NCBI GenBank assembly: GCA_048013815.1
Contig: CM106585.1
Location: 744,001 to 808,000, forward strand
Length of the DNA stretch: 64,000 nucleotides
Direction: 5' to 3'
Source: Setoptus koraiensis
Lineage: Eukaryota > Arthropoda
Positions 39,244 to 52,594 of this stretch are shown piece after piece. The number at the start of each line of letters is the position of its first letter. The stretch's first letter is position 1. The translations under genes and the position numbers were made by a program. The notes under the pieces are model-generated. The model was not told the origin of the DNA. It did no database searches and was given only the letters and a program-made list of their open reading frames with translations.

Positions 39244-42200
39244 GATAAGAGTAAACCCGAGAGACCAGCGGTCTGCTATAGTTGAGCTACCATCATCGTC
39301 TGAATATAACTCCTTTCGTCTATGCGATCGATTACTTCAATGATATTGACCGAGATTTCTGGCCTAAAGAGATAATCATCGTGGACTTAAATATTCACAC
39401 CAGTTTCGTTCGGTTGAATATTCAGCCCTCCCGGTTTCCTATTCTGATAATCGGTAAGCGATAGTTATTTTTGGCGATAGCCATGAACTCGAGCTATCGA
39501 TTGATGAGCGCCACACTACATTGTTTAGCAGAGAAAGGACGCCCCTTCAGTAACCATCTTTGTGGTTGTGGCTAAATTTTTTTTCCATATGTACAGTTTC
39601 TCCGAGCTGCAGATTGTACCAAACGGTAGAATCTAAGTAGGCAGTATTAACCCCAATTTTATGTTAGTTATTATAGCAGTTGACTGCGATGGCCAAATAA
39701 CGAAATATACATAATATAACAATGAGCAAACATGTTGAGCGGATTGACCGGTTGACACAATTCGAGATCGCATGAGCTGTCAAGCGTTTTAGATGGATGA
39801 ATAGTGATAAATATCGTCTCATCTATTGATTGATTGTCATAACGAAACTGCTTGTGCAAGTGATCGATGGTGAGTGAACGATTCACTGATTTCGACTTTT
39901 TTGTGGCCCCAGTATCACCCAAAGAACGGCTGTCATGAAATTCATCGCACGAATTCGCTAGACAAAATTATAGAGCTCCTTAGTTAGCTATTTTCTGATC
40001 GCGTTCATAAGCATTATCTACTGATCCAGATACTGTACTGTATGTTGAGATTAATGCATGACCACGTTGCACAACAATCATGCTGATCCAACAAGATTGA
40101 AAGCGGCTCGCTATTATTAGTCGAGACTAACCCTAGCTACAGCTTAATATTAATGTCGTGTTAAAATATTACTGTTGTTAGACTGAATTTAGATCATTAT
40201 TAACGGCTTATAAATAAATAGTCGTTAATGATGACTCATTATTTTTCCATTAAAACTGACACTTCTTTGATCCAATCGCATCCGCACAATAAAATCAAGT
40301 ACTATTATCCTGCATTGAACATCGATCAATGTCTACTAATGGATTTTTTGCACAGATCCAATTGTTAGTTTCAAAGTCTTTGTGTCAGGAAATAGCGAGC
40401 TTCAAACGTTTGTCTGAGACTCAAACAACTCTCATATAAAGCAGCCAACAATGATCATCTTACACTCGCAACTTGCATGTGGAACTCCACCAACGATGTT
40501 TGTCACATATATAATCGACAATGAGGGTCACCAAACCAACAACAAGTCTACCACAATATTCTCGAATCTTTTCGCGACTTGCAACTCAACTATTTGTTGA
40601 CATCTTTTTTCACTTGACTACCAGTTCGGGTGATGCGTCTGCCACTGCTGCAGTTGTTATCGGTGTTTGTTTTCTGCACTTGACCCTATTGAGAGAAGAA
40701 TAAATTAGGCTGACAAGCAAAATTGGAGGTCCAGTCAGTCTGGTAGGACTCACAAAAAAAATGTTACAATACTACTACTGTTAGTGCGATGATTCACACT
40801 AACAGTTAGTAGAGGCTACAACTGCAACTGGTTTCCTTTTGTTGTTTGTTGGGCGCTCTTGTACAATACAATACCAACTATAACAATGATAAAAGAACCC
40901 AACAACTGTCTAGAGAGGCTGAAAATTTCGTACAAGCATACACATACGCGGATATAAAAAAAGTAGTCGATCAGCACAATAAAATACATCCTCTCACTTC
41001 AGATTGTGAAGCTCGCCGGCTCCCCATTCTCACACCTCTGGATGTTGTCTCAACATAACCATATCAGTAACGTAGTTTATAGATCGTTTTGCGGAAAAAC
41101 CCATACTATAATCGGACGAAAATGAGCTGGAAATATTTTTCATTCATTTTAGCTTCGTTCTTGCTCCTCATGTGCAAAAAGAAACTCTTATCCGATGATC
41201 GAGGAGTTGATGAGATTGGTTGTAATTGGGCTAGATGACAGTGCAGCAGAGGCAATTCAAAGATACTTCTTGATTCTTGTTTGATTAATATAAAAACGGT
41301 TAAAGTTGATGCACAACCTGGCGCACTGCCTACAAAATCGTAGACATAATCCTTTCTATATTGCATTTCGGAAATCAACAGAGGACAGCAGCAACAGCAT
41401 TTTTTGTCTCTTTACAAGCAACGTTCTCTTGCGTCAAAAGTGCGACACAGATAAAAAATAGACAAATAAAACTGTCATTTGTTTCCGTTCTTAAGCCTGC
41501 GGACGCTATTTAACTGTAACAAATGAACGCAGACCAAACTTTTTTTTTGCGAGAGTTGTCTGTATAACTGCTGATTGCAAGGTTCATGCTTCACGATGTG
41601 AATCTCTGACTAAACTTGATTATTGCATTGAATCAAAGTCCACCATTGTTATCAAATGGGCCTCCATTTGATGCGCAATAGCTAATGTTAACAATAAGAG
41701 TTTCGCTAGGTTCATACTAATCCTTATCGCTCAGTGACTGAATGACACAAAGTAATCATGCCTAGAATCATATTGCCCATGAAAAGGTTCCACAAATATA
41801 TTCAAGCGATTCATCCAGATAAATCCTCATATCAGGTGTGTCATTCGCACCTTCAATGCGAACCGTTAGTAGTAAATCATTGAAACATGGCCGAGCTGTT
41901 GTTACCTGCAGTAGAATGGAGGTTCGATTGAAATCATTTGATCGATATCATGATTTAAATAGAAAAAAAATCCCATCTTACTTCACAGCCAAGCATAATT
42001 CTTTGGTTGGCCTCATAGCCAAAGTATGATCATTGGATATATGGTAGTGGGTATTATGCCTCAGCCCGATAATAATTCCGCGAAAAAAGCTGTGTTTCTT
42101 GCAATGTGAGCAGCAACTTTTGATATCTGTGTCTCTATTGGCGACACATTTCGAGGACAATAGAGACAATCACAATATGAAAGATATCTAAACTATTCCG

Positions 42201-44184
42201 ATAAGCAGCAAACTAGCAGATACTTTATTGTTCGGAGCGGCACAATATCACGTGCTTCCGAAATTTTATCGCGTATGCCATACAGGTGCTGTAGGCTCAT
42301 CATTGTATGCAATGTATGCATAACTAGTGAAATTCTTGACTGAATAATGTACTTGCATTTGTTTATGTACTGTAATTGTGTGCATTGCCTAACAGTTGCA
42401 TCTCTATTTTTGCTAATCGAAAAATTTGTGCTTGAACTCACCTCGAATGATATGTTCAGAATCTTGAATTCACGTGTCAGCTCTTTAAATAATTTGACGA
42501 ACGATAATTGTATTCGCTTGTAATTACGACTATCTGGTTGATTCTTTTTTTTTCCGGTGGTGACTGAGATTTGTTATTTGCAGAAGTTTCTGTTAAAGTT
42601 GCGATTAAATTAAGAGAGATAAACGAAGAGACAAACTCAACACGAACGCTGAAATTTCGCTTGTAGGCTTCCGAAAATCTACTGTAATCTTTTTTGCTTG
42701 ACCACTAGATTATACTGACAAATAAAGATATTACGAGTTGACTTTTCAAATGTGTTTCGGCCAGTATGTAAGTGTTGTTGTTGCTGTCGGATGTTCACTA
42801 ATCAGTTTATTACAAATGATGTATGACTGTAGGCGCTGTTGTTGTGTTCGCCAATATTAGCCAGACAGGCTTCTTGAAAGTTTCAAGACTGTTGCAGCCA
42901 GTTGTATATATTGTTTGTTGCTATAGTTGTGCGCATGGTATTGTTCGCAAACAATTCCTCTAGCCACTGAGGCCCCGTTCGCTTGTTCGTTTGACGATGC
43001 CTGCAAAATGTTATGAAATTGTGCGCTTGCGCTCAAACGATGAGCGTGTGTAACGACAATAGAAGAATAAGTCAATCTTTAGTGTCTTTGGCACCACATT
43101 GATGCCACCAAGGAAACTCTCATTTTATTCCGTTGGTGATGATGAGTGTCGACTGATGGTGGCACACATAAACACATAAAAAATTCGCGAATAACAACAA
43201 GACGCACATAAAGCAAGTCTCTAATTTGATTTTGTTCCGTGTTGCGAGCGTCAATGTCATCGCCATTAGTAGTGACTACTTACTTTGTCGCCTCATGTTC
43301 ATTAGGCACCTCTCCGAACAGAGGAAAGCGGAGCTAGAAATAGTCTGCGCTCGCTCGTATTCTTCTAATAAGCACACACACACATATATACCCGAAATTC
43401 GAGTGTCACGTATAAAACTTGACGAGGGAGAGTTGATAAGTTTAGCGTGTATCGTCGATTTGAATGGAGTGGAATGGACTGGAATGGAGTTTCTGCTGTC
43501 GATGATGAGCAATGATAAAGAAAAAAATAAGATGTTTCTCCTCTTTTTCGTGCCGGCAGTCTCGCCAGCGACAAGAGCGACATCACGCGTGCACCCAACA
43601 AACTACCGTTGGTGATATCTTCGCCTTTCTTCACTATGCTGGTGGTTTGATTCTACTTGGTACTTTTTTCGGTTCTATTCAATTATAACTGTAACTTTTT
43701 GGAGCGACTCGCAAGAAAAGAGCGCACATTTTCTTTCTTTTTGTCCAATTCAATCATCAGTACAATGATCGTTTGTCGTAGCTTGCAACTCGTAGGTCGC
43801 TTGTCAAATGTTATACTTGTTTGTGCTCTAGTTTTGCTTGCGTTCCCGGCTGCGTAGCGCGTGTGTCATGAACACGAATCTAGATGGATTGATGTGACAT
43901 TGTGCAATAGTGACAGATAGCAACAACAGCAACAAAATTAACTACGTGACAGTTATATGACATGTGGCTTACTGTATGTGCGCTAGATCGTGTCTATTCC
44001 TTTTCAATACCACCAAGGAGTGTAAGAAAAAAACCTTGCCACTGGTGGCTGCTATCTCTTTTTCCACAATTCGATGTATATGAGCATCACAAACACATTA
44101 CATAATGGCATTAGGGCGACGCTCAAACCATTAAACAGCCAGTGTTGTGTATGAATAGATTATAGACAAGATTGAATAATGTTA

Positions 44185-44240
44185 ACAACAACAACAACAA
44201 CAACAACGGCAACAACAATAATAATAATAATAATAATAAT
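44185..44240. repeat. (AAC)n-(AAT)n compound microsatellite
   Basis: An AAC repeat with one CGG interruption runs directly into an AAT repeat. Confidence 0.9.
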
Positions 44241-47200
44241 TGAATTGCAGCGCTGCTGAAGCGTGAAACTGTATTACAATCAGTACCCGCACCGCCACTT
44301 GTTTCTTTGTGTAAATTTCACTACAGGAGTCAATTATGGTACAAATTGGCCAACTCCGTGGCGCCAGTTCAATACAGCCTCAATTTAGTTTCTAGCTGTG
44401 TAGCTTGAATGTCTTGAATGTTTTGAATGCACACGAAAAAGTGTTACCTCGAGTCTCGAATTATAACAAATTGGCATTTGTTAAGATAATAAATGACGGC
44501 CATGCAAAACATTTTTTCTATCGCACTAATCTCTGACGTTAGCTTAGCAGCGGACATAGAACCGGCCCCAAATTTTAACAGCATCTGCAATCACATGTGC
44601 TCATTATCAAGTAACTTTGAGAAAGAGCAAAATACATCGGCCGAAATAGCGCTCCTGAGGCCTGACAAAGTGCGAAAAACTCAGCGCGTGCACTATTTAT
44701 TCAACACCCATTATTTTATGCGCTTTAGTTTAATTATTTATCCTCGAGCGGCGATGTCTCCTTTTCTAAACTAAACCCAATGGGCTCGCAAACAAGCGAA
44801 TAAAAGCCCCCAAGGCTCCCTAGCAAAACATATCGTGATAGCTGAAGGCACAGTATATTCGTTTTTTCCAAGTTCAAACACACATAAGACATTGTTAAAC
44901 ATTCAATGTTTATCGTTAGCAGCAATTCACGCCAAATCCCCAATGTCTCTTCTCACGGTCATGATTTATTCATTTTTGCAGTTAGTGAAAATATTTACCG
45001 AAAAAATATTTACCTGAGACTTCCCGGGGTTCGGGCGCAACTGGTGCACATCGAATCCAGTGTCCAAATGGACCCGACGAAAATAGCTTCCTAAACAGAT
45101 GAGTAGTAGTGAGCCAACTGTGAGCGAGAGTCGTGAATAATTTCTCAGTCGAGGGGGCGGGGGTTCGGGGGGTTTACTCTGGGATTAGCTGTGAGCAAAA
45201 TGTTATTATCTCAGTATGTGGTAGTCTGAGTGAAGAAAATCAGTGCGCCATTTGCCTTCTGGCGTCAGTCAGCTATAGTGAAAAGATGGCAGTGATAGCG
45301 GCAGTGGCAGCAAGCATGGCGCTGCCATAACAATTCCTGTTCAACTGAATTTATCAATATTAACGTTGATAATTGACCACTTAAACTTGTGTAGTGCGCC
45401 CCAAACGGAAACGCGCAACCATGCCGAAGCCATCCTAGTAAGTGAGACTCTCGGTGTAGATCGCCGTCAGTTAGCTGGTTCAGAGGAGCTGGCTGGCCAT
45501 CGTAGAGGGCGAAGCAATGAGAAAATTAATGAGAAAAAAGCCTCTAGCATTCATGCTTGCTTTATCACATTAGACCAGTGAGTGTCAACATGTCTACGCC
45601 TCTGTTGCCACTAACCTCGAGAGATTAGTCAGATGACCAGAGAGAGGGAGAGAGAGAGAGCGAGAGGTCCAATTTAAATGCTGCTCCCTTTGAGTAACAT
45701 AGTAAAGAGATGATGCTGGTGTTGGCGGAATCCGATTCTGACGGCGTAGAAGTAACTGTAATCGAAATGCACCTATGCACTTTCGAACCAGGTAAATGAT
45801 CAATCCCTGGCGTACAATTTCCATATGCACAGGCTGCTCTCGATACCACTACCAGCTGCCGTTTTGGCTGGTTGTCAAATTCGGACTATAGGACTGTTGC
45901 CAACTATCAGTTCAAGCCTCGGCTAACGTGAAGAAGAAAACATACAATGACAGTATTGCAATCACTCGACCAAAGTTGGCAATTCACAGCTCGTACGCAT
46001 TCTATTTTGCTAGAGAATCTAGATAACACCAATGTGTTTAGACCAAAGCTGAGGATGCGTAATCACTGAGGCGAATAAGCACACGCACACGCACACACAC
46101 AAACACCCAGACGCATTTGCGAAGCAAACACACCAAAGAATAAATGGAAAACATTCATGAAAATAATATGATAATATGGATTCGAATATGGCATTTAGAC
46201 AGCCTGTTATGACGCAAATACATTGTTGTATTTCAGTTTAAATTATTGTGTGAAGAACACACTATATCAGATCATAGACCAATTCTCATTGTGTGCCAAA
46301 TGGTCTGCTTTTTGTTGTTGTTGCCAAATATTGAACTGTTAGCTTGGACACTAATCTCTGACGGATTTGCACAAGAGACCAAAGTGATTATGACAACTAC
46401 AGGAATTCCTGTCCCGAAAACATTGGCCAGTTCGAATCTCTCTATCGCAAAAATAACTGGTTTTCATATGATAAACCAGATCGGATCTCTGATGGATTTC
46501 GCGAGGTCGTGCTTGCAACAATGGCAACAATCGGTAATCTTGCTTTGTCACAATAGATGTTTGACACACTATTCGCACACATAATGCGCGGCCATGCAAG
46601 CTTGAAATCTTTCCATGATTTCGCTTCCGGTTCTAAGGACAATTCATACTGTTGTTTTGAACCATCATCACTGCAGAAATTCGTGATGGATAATTTGTAA
46701 TAGTTTCGGCCAGCTCTGAGCTAATGAAAACAATTTCTCATTAGTAGGGCCAACAGAATTAGTGGTTATTCTTGTTAGAAATCGGTTGAAACCATTCGAG
46801 AAACTGGCTTTTTTCGGCACATGGGTGAAAATTTGGTGGATACAATTATGTAATATGGTGTTCAGTCGGTTCAATTAAATTGAAGCTGACAGTTGACAGT
46901 TGACAACACACAGAGTAGCACCCACAGAGATCTAAATTAAACTGATTGATATCGTAATTCATACTGCCAATGTTTTAAGATCTACGAACATGTTCAGTCT
47001 CTAAAAATCTTTTTCTCATTGAGCAAAATCTCCCGAATTCGTCAATCTCCTATTCATAGTGAGATGAATGAATCAACCAAGAAAAAGCCAGTATTTCGGT
47101 GGAAACAAATGTATCTCAGATGACTCGTTTATGTATGACTTGCTCACATACGAACTAGCAGCCCTGGAGAAATAAATCGATGAATAACCCATTCTGTTGG

Positions 47201-48085
47201 CTCGTTCTTTTTGGGTTACCATAATAATAATGTCTTGTTTGTGTCGTCGTATAAGGCAGATCAAAGAAATGTCCTGATGATGATTTCACCCAATTTCCGA
47301 CTCACTTCCGTTAAGAAACTGTCGCTTATGTGGGCGCCAAATCGTTATGCAACGAAATCATTGTGAATGCGTCTATTTTTTCTGGGACAATAATCAAAGA
47401 ATCATCAGAGCGCCGAACCATGTCACCCGGAGAGGGTTTATCGGCTATGCATCTTACTGGAGGAAAAAAGTTCTTTTTATGCTTAACATGGTCAATCAGC
47501 GCTGCATTTCAGCTCATTTTGTTATTGTTTCAACACCTACCTCTTTTATATTCTATAATTTATCGTGTTATGGAAAGTACAATAAACAGGTGAAAATTTG
47601 GCTTAAAATATATAGAACAGTGTTGAATGATTACTTATAAGGAAACGTCCCGAGGTGATACATTCACAACACCTGTTATCCGAGATCTATTTTAGACCTA
47701 ATTTTGTAGAAATGCATAGCAGTTCACAGGCAGTCTGGCAAAATAGACTCAGTTTAGAAAGTCTAGCCAGTGAGCGTTCTTTCTGATGCGAGCAAAACGT
47801 AGCATAAAGCTTTCTGAGAGAAGCTTAGTTTTGAGCAATTCTCACACTATGAACAACTTGACTATGATATACCATAAATCACTTTTGAGCATAATTCTCT
47901 TCCTGAGTGAAACCATTTAGTAACCTCAAACAGATGTGGCTAGCAAGTATTTGATACAACTCAGACACCAACCATTAGGAATGTGAAAATTTTCACAGCG
48001 AATTAGTATTCTTCAGAGACTCTTGTTGTCACACATTTGATAAATGGGTTATATTATGGGGCACTACTGAGCTATTCTCTAGAGA

Positions 48086-48100
48086 ATATATATATATATT

Positions 48101-48171
<71 letters not shown>
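48086..48171. repeat. (TA)n microsatellite
   Basis: An AT/TA alternating run with one short interruption (TTTATG). It would be cruciform-prone. Confidence 0.95.
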
Positions 48172-48174
<3 letters not shown>

Positions 48175-49115
48175 TTGCTTTAATATCCCTCCAATAAAAA
48201 CCAGTTTTGCGCAGAAGAGATGAGTGCTAAATCTGATCGTTCCGACGTATGCTGTCCTCAGACACACTTCTTGGTAATTGGTGATACGTTCCGAGAAAGA
48301 AAACATTCTAAATGGATAAATTTTCTCTCCCAAGGGAGGCTGTTTCGCAATGTAATCTTGTACAAGAAGATTTTATAACCGAATAAAGTAACAGTGGAAA
48401 AAGATGCCACCTTTTTGAGTCGAGAACAGGCGTGGACCACTAACAACTAAGAAATTCGAAAACACATTGAAGCCCATTCTACAGACCTACACGATAAAAT
48501 TTATTTCATAGTGCATTGAGGGCTACAAGAATTCTCATTGATACAAAAAAACACCTTGTTACCCATCTAACAAGGCCTCGGTATCGGCAAGCACAAACAA
48601 TGGAACCGCACAAAATCCACTTATACAAAAGAAGAGCTCAGAAATATCCACCCCTAAGGGCAACTACTTACAATGACATCTAATCAGACTGCAGTTTTTT
48701 ATAGGCAAAAGCTGTTTTCATTAGGCTTGGCATTCCACCTGGACAATAATGACCTTGAGGCTCTATATGGATGTCTTTGTATAGCCTAGTTTGTCAAGTT
48801 GTCACCTTGTCAACTTGATGGACAAAATAACAGTCTGACGGCATCACTCCAAATCAGCAACCTTCCATTTCCCTGTTGAGAGCCGTAGGGACTTAGACAC
48901 GATGACGAAATAGCCCATCGTTTTTCGGATTTACCCTGTCCCAAACCGCAATTTCTTACATCATGAAATCCGTTACAAGTTATAACCATGTCGCTGACTA
49001 ACTAGAGAAGATAAACTGTAAAACAGCTGTTCGCAATATCCTAGTAACAGAGAGGAAGCCGCACGTTTCTAGGATGAATCGAACAAATTAATAGCTGCCA
49101 CGAGTTTGTTGTGAT

Positions 49116-49221
<106 letters not shown>

Positions 49222-49320
49222 GAAAAAACAGCGACAAAGAAATTAGAACCTCACCATTGGTCGCTGGCGTAGAATCAAATGTCAAATCCTTTGAAAATCA
49301 CGTATTTCTCTTTGCAACAG

Positions 49321-49436
49321 GAATTCGTTTATACATCTGGGCTCACACAGTTCTCTCATATAGTCGAAAATTTAATTCCGGTTGGCAACATCGTAGATCT
49401 CACTTCACTAATTGGCAGTCATAACTGTTTAGGCAG
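49321..49436 (+). other. Candidate isolated exon
   Basis: A 116-bp segment is bracketed by a good acceptor (TTTCTCTTTGCAACAG ending at 49320) and a good donor (GGCAG then GTATGT from 49437). One frame is open throughout and reads EFVYTSGLTQFSHIVENL and onward. I do not recognise the peptide, and no partner exon was found, so it may be a noncoding RNA exon or chance. Confidence 0.25.
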
Positions 49437-50759
49437 GTATGTCGTTGGTTCTGTTCGGATAAACTTAATCTGCAGGTTTCGGTTGGCTTCAAGATCTAGA
49501 CCTCGGCCAATACAAAAGAAAAACTTCCCTTTATTTGGCACCATTTCCTGCACACATACAAAAGTCACCCTAGTTTTGTGTAATGTACTCATTTCCATAT
49601 CTATGGAATCGTCGCATTGCGAGCAGGTGTTGGCCTTATGATCGCAACTACTAGATCAGTGTCATTTCAACGAAACCCTCTTGTGCAACCTCACAGTTTG
49701 ATCATCTGTGTGCATCTGCTATTCATCGAGCTACGTAAACTGTTGTTGAACGCACACGTAGAAAGAGTTTAGGATTAAATGATACCAGACCATAACGTTC
49801 AGTATTTCTGTAAACGTTCAATTTATGCCTGCTGTCAAGCCCGAATGCCTTGAAACACGGAGGCTTTCAATCTCAACAACTTAGACCCAGAGGGCCAATT
49901 GAGGCTGCTTAGTTTAAACTCCATATGGCAGATAGACTTTAGTCTGCAGCAAAGACTCACTCGTGCAAAAGCTTTTTCCTGAGCCTCTCATATTTGTCAC
50001 CATTTCGCTGGAAATCAATGGTCAAAGGGATGAACACGCAGCCACCTCAGTTGACCAGGCTAATTCTATGTTCAGAACTACCTATTACTATATCTAGAGC
50101 TTGGCACATGTAGACTCTATATATACGGTGTCCCAGAATATATAAGCCTCACTCAGTAAAGTACACAACTTAACCAAAACAACCACAAATCGAGATCTTC
50201 TCCCTGTCTCTCTATTAGAAGCGTCGATATATCTCTGGTACTGACTATATCTGTTCTAGAGGAATTCGCAGATTTTCGTGAAAAGTTGTCATCTCTAAGG
50301 GTGTTTCATTCTTTGATTGGAAGACTAGCATAGGTGCAGATTCTCATAAATTTTAATGGGACAATTAGCACTAAGAGCATTTTTTTGCTATCTGGTGGGA
50401 TCTCAAAATCTTTGCTTCTTGGAATTTTCTCGACTTCTGCTGAATCTTGCGGTCTTAAAACAGTTCTAGATTTCGAGGGGTTCATGTTTGCGAAAAGTCA
50501 AACTGTATAAAAGTGAGAAGAGTAAGAAATCACATATTTATCCAATCTATTCGCACCAAAGAAAAGATTGCAGTGCAGCAGATTTCATCGAAATCGAGCA
50601 AGCAATTATGGGACACCCTACAAATAGAAGATTTTATTGCAACACACATTCTTCCATATATATTTGGATAATTCTGCTGTGTTTCATCTTAATGAATAAA
50701 ATAGCTTACTAATTTATGCTTTAGGGCTTCTCTGGACAATGAATTTCATCATTCAGTGT

Positions 50760-51053
50760 TCAAAAGTCCTCGGGAGCTATCTCATCAATTTCCAATAGAT
50801 CAAAAGAATCGAGAGCATATTTCATGCATTCCTCTCTCTTGTCCTTGAATTGTTCAACCAACTTGGTTGCTCTGGAATCGACAGCGTATGACCTGACTGC
50901 ACCTCTCAATGGGCTCCAGTCTCTTTGAAGGGATTGTTTGAGTTTCAATAGTTCCTCTTTGCATTGTTCAAATTCTTCGTTGCATGAGGCTAGACAAGTG
51001 AAAGCTGCGACCAAGATAGCAGCAATCATTGTTACTTCGTACAAGATATGCAT
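50760..51053 (-). CDS. Small secreted two-cysteine helical protein
   Basis: A 97-codon single exon with A at -3 of its ATG. Residues 1-24 are a signal peptide (MIAAILVAAFTCLASC core). The mature part of about 73 residues is highly charged and predicted helical. It has two cysteines, one in each of two helix-like stretches (EQCKEELLKLKQSL and KDKREECMKYAL), which suggests a helical hairpin closed by one disulfide. I recognise no family. It sits about 1.5 kb beyond the broken membrane-protein gene on the same strand, but no homology between them is evident. Confidence 0.55.
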   Translation of the reverse strand: MHILYEVTMIAAILVAAFTCLASCNEEFEQCKEELLKLKQSLQRDWSPLRGAVRSYAVDSRATKLVEQFKDKREECMKYALDSFDLLEIDEIAPEDF

Positions 51054-52594
51054 TGTATTTTTGATTAAAATTTCGATTTCCGGACAACGATGAAATAAAA
51101 ATGATGTTCCCTTTTTTTATCTGATCGAGATTGTGACCAGCAGCTCGGCAAATCTATCTAAATACATCCCTTTGTCTCTCACAGGTATGGTTATAAATAG
51201 ATTTACGATGACGCTCCGATATTGCTGTCGTATGAAATCTTTGAACTCACGGCTTTATTTCAATTTGAAATTTCTCTGCCTCAATCAAGTGGATGCCAAA
51301 AAAATTAATACGATGCAATAGCTCATCACACGTAGCACCTAAATATAGCTTACAACTATATCTTTTGTCGAAAAGATATTTATTTGAATCGAGCCATTTT
51401 CTGGGTGCAAAGAATTTTTTTTTTAAAATTCATGAGCCTTTCAGCAGGTTAGTTCGGAACATCAGGCATGGCATTTACACGCTTATGTCTGAATTAATTG
51501 TCTATAGATATGTCAAAAAATCAACCATACTTTCCATATCCACAAATACTCATTCGATGAATTTGATATAAAAATATGTAAAATTCAGCGGAATAGTTTT
51601 CTGCTTATTCATTAGTTCCTACCCTTTTCCGAGGAAATATGGCCGGAAGTACTATCTGGTGGTAGAATGACTGAATCTTTGCTTGAACTTGTTGGTTGTG
51701 AGTTGTGGCGATATTTTTCACTGTGTTTTGAGTGGTCAGAAATTTTTCCTTCAAATTGATGTCGAAATGGATTCATTTGGTTCGAAATGATAGATCCGTC
51801 TCCTTTCATGATACAACACCGAATGGATGGAATGATTTAAATCACTTTTATCGACCGCTCTATTTAACCGATTATTATTCAACCGATCTGCCTGTTTTTC
51901 GACTGAGGGATCAACGGGAAACCAACCCTGAATCAATATTTCCTGCAATTTGTGTTCGTATGCCTAAAAATTCGTGACTGGGCATCCATTGGACCCTGAG
52001 TTCGGGATTGCGAAGATTTTCGCAAATGCTGGGTCAGCTATCATGCCCTGTTTACTTTTGAGTTATTAATCGGAGTCGAGCACCACCGTCCGTTACCTTC
52101 CTTTCTACATGGATTTAGATCATCTTTCGAACAACTTCCTTTTGGAATATCGCGGCGATGCGTCTATTCTTTTCTATTCATTTACTTTTGCTCTTCCATC
52201 ATTAGACAATTGTGCCAAACTAGAAATCTCCAGTGATAATGTTGTTGCAATTGACCAATTCAATGTAGGTGAGTTATAGTTGCAGCTAAGCGCCAACATA
52301 AGCGCCAGGTTTGAAATGGGCTGTTCTTAACCTATTATTTATTGAATGCTCTGTTGGTCAACAATTCAAGCCCAACTTTCTACTCTAATTGTTAGTCAAT
52401 GATGCCCAAACTAAAGTAGAGAAAGAACTGCGAATGTTATCCCACTAATTGTCTCACCACCAATGTATGTTAATCCTTTCCTCTGAAAGAGTTCGGTTTG
52501 CTTTGTCTCATTCAATTATCTGAGTTGATTAACTTATGTTTATCTATTCGGTTCTACCGTCAGCATTATTTGCCACGACACTAAATAAAAGTTA

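Noticed and set aside
48880-49070. Fragments resembling a Tc1/mariner transposase helix-turn-helix (FTLSQTAISYIMKSV)
   Set aside because: The match is short and crosses stops and frames; no DDE motif or terminal repeats were found nearby.
52110-52271. A 54-codon ATG frame ending at a GTGAGT donor on the plus strand
   Set aside because: The peptide is not recognisable and no downstream exon was seen; the frames upstream of it are broken.
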